Of a stretch of DNA of 40,460 nucleotides, positions 37,490 through 40,460 are shown piece after piece. Below the pieces are notes generated by a model, which saw only the letters and a list, made by a program, of their open reading frames with translations, did not search any database and was not told where the DNA came from. The DNA is from Rhodothermus sp. Its GTDB lineage: Bacteria > Bacteroidota > Rhodothermia > Rhodothermales > Rhodothermaceae. The stretch covers positions 1-40,460 of the forward strand of contig JALSJJ010000231.1 in NCBI GenBank assembly GCA_026989375.1. The letters run 5' to 3'. Numbering within the stretch: position 1 is the stretch's first letter; each line of letters opens with the position of its first letter. The translations under genes and the position numbers were made by a program.

Positions 37490-38455
37490 AGAAGGGAGGT
37501 CGGGGGTACGGGTCAGTTCAGCCCAGACACGTTCGACGAACGTATAGAAGGGCTGTTTTTGGTGTAACCATCCAAAATGCAGAGCGAACGGCGTAACCTC
37601 CATGTAGTCGCCGCGGCCAGGTAACCGGGAAAAAAAGCCGCGTAACAGTCGGCGCCAGAACGGAGAAGCAATGCCGCGGAGGGCATACACCAGGCGGTCG
37701 GTATAGTACCGACAGATTACCTGTTTGAAGTCAGGGTCATGGATCGTCAGGTCATCGATATAGTCGAGCTGGGGGCTATACTGACCGGCAAACCAGGGAA
37801 AAACAGGCAGGTTGAGCCGACTCATCGCCATGGCCAGACTCCACTCGCAGGATTCCTCGGTGCGGCCTTCGTGTAGCCGACTACGGAAGTGGGTCTCCGA
37901 GCGCCGCGCCAGAAATTCCGAGGCCAGTTCGCAGACGGTGCGGGTTAGCGCTGCGTCCTGTGCATAGATCATGCCGGCTTGCACGCGTGGCAGATAGGTC
38001 AATCCAAAGCGGCGCAGGGTGCGGCGGCGGCGATCCAGCAACACATCGAGCACGACGCCGAAACCTTTGGGCCCCCCAAAAAAGAAGTCGGCGCGTTCCA
38101 GACCGGTTGCTGTAAACGGGAAAGCGGCCAGTTGTTGCCAGAGTGGATCAGGGTTGCGGCACCAGATCATATCGGCATCGACAAACAGGCACCGGTCAAA
38201 GGGCATGAAGCGATACAGGTGGTGTTTGAAGCCGACGATGGAACGATGGGCTTCGGGTAGCGGAGCGATGACCTGAAAAAGATGGTCCAGTCCATGGCGC
38301 TCCAGTAGGGCCCGGTGCTCATCCGGACAGAAAAGCGCCACCGGCCGTGTGGTATCGTAGCGCCGCAGGGTCACCACCGAGGCCACCGCATGCTGCACGT
38401 ACTGCGCGGCGCCGTAGGTATGCAGAACGTATCCTTCCTGGCGTGACCTATCCAT
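37403..38455 (-). CDS. GT8-like glycosyltransferase
   Basis: A 350-residue, soluble, GT-A-like protein. The DxD metal site is in CLFVDADMIWCRNPD (about 95), preceded by SIVGFKHHLYRFMPFDR and followed by FGGPKGFGVVLDVLLDR and AGMIYAQDA, as in glycogenin/GT8-like and related uncharacterised transferases that use a nucleotide sugar. ATG 38455 is chosen because homology-like sequence starts at YVLHTYGAAQYVQHAVASV; an in-frame start at 38518 adds 21 residues. The C-terminal tail is polar and probably disordered (PEKNGMTGVEPPSQTPQH) and is what overlaps the convergent membrane protein gene. Confidence 0.75.
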   Translation of the reverse strand: MDRSRQEGYVLHTYGAAQYVQHAVASVVTLRRYDTTRPVALFCPDEHRALLERHGLDHLFQVIAPLPEAHRSIVGFKHHLYRFMPFDRCLFVDADMIWCRNPDPLWQQLAAFPFTATGLERADFFFGGPKGFGVVLDVLLDRRRRTLRRFGLTYLPRVQAGMIYAQDAALTRTVCELASEFLARRSETHFRSRLHEGRTEESCEWSLAMAMSRLNLPVFPWFAGQYSPQLDYIDDLTIHDPDFKQVICRYYTDRLVYALRGIASPFWRRLLRGFFSRLPGRGDYMEVTPFALHFGWLHQKQPFYTFVERVWAELTRTPDLPSLPNHEQMPEKNGMTGVEPPSQTPQHRKQ

Positions 38456-38563
38456 TACGTTAGGGTTAAGACAGAGGGTCTCAACCCAACGATACGAAAG
38501 GCGTCGGGTTTTCAGCAAAGATTTGAAAATTTCGTATTCGTCCAGAGCCGCCCGGCCATGCCG

Positions 38564-39178
38564 CTATGAAGAGCGGGAGCGGGCCATCCTGGCCTGTTTT
38601 TTACGCAGACTCTTCATGAGCGCGTCGAAGCCGCGTTTGCGGATCACGCTCTGAAAGGAGCGGGCATATCCTTTGACCGTGCTCACTTCGTCGATGATGA
38701 TATCGTAGGCCTTCCACTGTCCGTTTCGTCGGGTGAACAGATAGACCACCTGGGTGGGGGTCTCTTTGTAGATGACCGTGGTGACAGCGCGGGCGCTATC
38801 GCCCTGTACTTCAATACGGTCGTACTGCACACGGGCACGATAGATGTCCAGATCCGACAGGGACTGTTCGCGTACGATGTCGCTGAAAAGTTCAATGAAT
38901 TCCTGACGCTGTGCTGGGGTCAAGTCCGCCCAGAAGGGGCCAAGGGCCAGGCGGCCCATTGTTTCGAAATCGACGAAGCCGTTGATCAGATCTTTAAGTT
39001 GTTCCCGGTCTTCAGCAGTCAGGGGATCGGTCTGGAGCAGGGCTTTGATCTGTTGGTCGCGCGTCTCCAGCAGTTGCTGAAGCTTTCGGGCTTCGGTGCT
39101 GGACTGTGCCTGTACGGGCAGGGTGCTTCCGAGCAGGAGTATTGTCAGCAGGGTACCAGATAGCAGGTAGCGGTTCAT
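38564..39178 (-). CDS. MlaC/Ttg2D-like phospholipid-transport protein
   Basis: A 204-residue periplasmic protein with a signal peptide (MNRYLLSGTLLTILLLGSTL, cut after VQAQ). The MlaC family pattern is clear: LKDLINGFVDFETMGRLAL, LTPAQRQEFIELFSDIVREQ, VTTVIYKETPTQVVYLF, WKAYDIIIDEVSTVKGYARSF. MlaC shuttles phospholipids between outer and inner membrane complexes; no mlaE/F/D genes are visible here, so they may lie beyond the right edge. It follows the tolC-like gene by 52 bases on the same strand and is probably co-transcribed with it. Confidence 0.9.
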   Translation of the reverse strand: MNRYLLSGTLLTILLLGSTLPVQAQSSTEARKLQQLLETRDQQIKALLQTDPLTAEDREQLKDLINGFVDFETMGRLALGPFWADLTPAQRQEFIELFSDIVREQSLSDLDIYRARVQYDRIEVQGDSARAVTTVIYKETPTQVVYLFTRRNGQWKAYDIIIDEVSTVKGYARSFQSVIRKRGFDALMKSLRKKQARMARSRSS

Positions 39179-39230
39179 ATGGGTCCGATAAGGGTTGTTG
39201 GCAAAACAGGGTTGTGCTGCCGGTTACTTG

Positions 39231-40460
39231 TTAGTCAACAAGTGTGCCGCGCCGTACGTTCAGGTCGAGTACTCCGATGGCCCGTTGCAGGCGTAGCACG
39301 GCCCGGTTGTAGTTGTAGACTGCTTCATAGTACCGTGCCTGGAGCTCCAGGTTTTCGCGTACGGCGCGCACCAGGTTTTCGGTATCACCCAGATCCAGGT
39401 CGAAGTTAATCTGTTCGGTGCGAAGCCATTCTTTGCTGATGGTTAAGGCGCGGTCGCGGGCTTCAAGGGCGGCCTGTGCGATGCGCACATTACGGTAGGC
39501 TTCTTCCACTTCGAAGCGAACAAGCTGACGGGCAGCTTCCAGTTGATAGGCCACTTCGTTGCGCTGAGCGCGGGCCTGTTCAACGCGGGCACGTGTTTGT
39601 CTGAAGTTCAAGTTCAGTCGAAAACCGAAGCCGGCCCGCAAACTTTCTCCGAAGTAAGGATCACTGATATAGGGATTGGGCTGCCGATAGCGGCCAGCCG
39701 TGTACGTCCATCGTCCCGAAATCCCCAGAAACAGCTTGGGGTAATAGTCTGAGCGGGCTACCCTGACGAGCGCCTCGCGGGCGGCCAGGCCAGCCTGAGC
39801 TTGCTGGATTTCCGGACGATGGGTTTCGGCCAACGCCAGGTAAGTCTCCAGCGGTTGGAGCGTAAATGCGATAGGTGCAAGCGGGCCTTCGGCTGGATCG
39901 ATCACAGTATTTTCGGGAAGGAGTAGCTGGCGGGACAGGGCTGCGTGGGCAATCTGGTGCTGTTCTTCGGCTTCGACCACCCGCTGCAGGTACTCCTGTT
40001 CCGTAATGCGGAGCTGGAACAGGTCGGCGTCGTCCACAGAGGGGTCGCCTTCCTGGAGCAGACGATTTACTTCTTCTTTGGCCCGGTCTAAGATCTCGCC
40101 CGTTTCACGGGCCAGTCGGAGCAGCGCTTCGGTAAGTTGCAGGCTGTAGTACAGTTCGCCGGTCCGGGTGGCTACTTCCAGCGCTTTCTGGCGGACACCT
40201 GCGGCTTCGACTTCGGTGCCGTAGCGGGCTGCCCGGAGCTGACCGCTGACTTCACCCCAGGTCCACAGGGGTTGGATAAGCTGTACTTCAAGCTGGTTCA
40301 GCGGACGGACGTTGCGCCAGTCGTTACGTATGTCAGGATTCAGGTACAGAGCGTCCGTGGGAAACGCGTTATTCTCCGGAATTTTTAGACCCGGACCGAG
40401 GGCATGGGCACTCTGAAACTGAAACTGGGTCAAAAAGCGGCTGGCGCGGGCCAGATCATA
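39231..40460 (-). CDS. TolC-family outer-membrane efflux protein (partial, runs off the right edge)
   Basis: About 409 C-terminal residues of a TolC-like channel protein. The frame is open to the window edge (YDLARASRFLTQFQFQSA), so the N-terminus and signal peptide are missing. The two outer-membrane efflux protein repeats with long coiled-coil helices are evident: RTGELYYSLQLTEALLRLAR and LALAETHRPEIQQAQAGLAA in the first and middle parts, ARVEQARAQRNEVAYQLEAA and FEVEEAYRNVRIAQAALEAR in the second. LELQARYYEAVYNYNRAVLR near the end is typical. It may work with an Mla-type or efflux system encoded upstream. Confidence 0.9.
   Translation of the reverse strand, partial: YDLARASRFLTQFQFQSAHALGPGLKIPENNAFPTDALYLNPDIRNDWRNVRPLNQLEVQLIQPLWTWGEVSGQLRAARYGTEVEAAGVRQKALEVATRTGELYYSLQLTEALLRLARETGEILDRAKEEVNRLLQEGDPSVDDADLFQLRITEQEYLQRVVEAEEQHQIAHAALSRQLLLPENTVIDPAEGPLAPIAFTLQPLETYLALAETHRPEIQQAQAGLAAREALVRVARSDYYPKLFLGISGRWTYTAGRYRQPNPYISDPYFGESLRAGFGFRLNLNFRQTRARVEQARAQRNEVAYQLEAARQLVRFEVEEAYRNVRIAQAALEARDRALTISKEWLRTEQINFDLDLGDTENLVRAVRENLELQARYYEAVYNYNRAVLRLQRAIGVLDLNVRRGTLVD

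Overview
The window is GC-rich chromosomal DNA from a diderm bacterium. The best fit is a Rhodothermus-like member of the Bacteroidota/Rhodothermota. This rests on the division-cell wall (dcw) gene order mraZ-rsmH-ftsL-ftsI-murE-mraY-murD-ftsW-murG-murC-ftsQ-ftsA-ftsZ with no murF, on an FtsI that carries PASTA domains, on a BatA-type membrane protein, on outer-membrane proteins (TolC, a small barrel, MlaC), and on -10 elements of the form TAyCTTG. The genus is an inference from pattern memory, not from a search.

Layout. Positions 1-1076 hold the first codons of a minus-strand gene at the edge, then a decayed gene for a secreted HAF-repeat protein (about 175-735), then an AT-richer leader. 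A plus-strand block follows (1077-7930): HDOD protein, PRMT-like methyltransferase, BatA-like VWA membrane protein, small membrane protein, HflX, and a CBS-ACT protein that ends at a strong bidirectional terminator. A secreted amidohydrolase lies on the minus strand (7999-9321). Next come a small unknown gene, gyrB, two glycosyltransferases and a membrane-anchored methyltransferase (9440-14886). A frameshifted nucleotidyltransferase pseudogene with a remnant of an upstream partner lies at 14887-15500. It is followed by pyrG and, converging on it with a 5-base gap, an AzgA-type purine permease and a LexA-like repressor.

The dcw cluster occupies 19715-34908 on the plus strand. It is very compact, with several start/stop overlaps, and ends at a perfect 15-bp-stem terminator. 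Its mraZ promoter overlaps three GTGGGR boxes, expected to be MraZ autoregulatory sites. The cluster supplies lipid II synthesis (MurE, MraY, MurD, MurG, MurC), septal peptidoglycan synthesis (FtsI, FtsW), the FtsQ-FtsL part of the divisome, and the FtsA/FtsZ ring. The rest of the window (35178-40460) holds a small outer-membrane barrel, a signal-peptide protein with a glycosidase-like barrel fused to a multi-pass membrane domain, a GT8-like glycosyltransferase, an MlaC-like lipid-transport protein and a partial TolC.

The most interesting point is the LexA homologue at 18783-19430. It keeps the winged helix and the overall LexA fold, but all three self-cleavage elements are changed: scissile Ala-Gly is Ser-His, nucleophile Ser is Gly, and general-base Lys is Ala. 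Directly upstream are two copies of a GTGAAA-N4-TTTCAC type palindrome set 32 bp apart, the nearer one overlapping its likely -35 region. Together they suggest a non-cleavable, self-regulating LexA-like repressor that is paired with a purine permease and divergent from the cell-division cluster.
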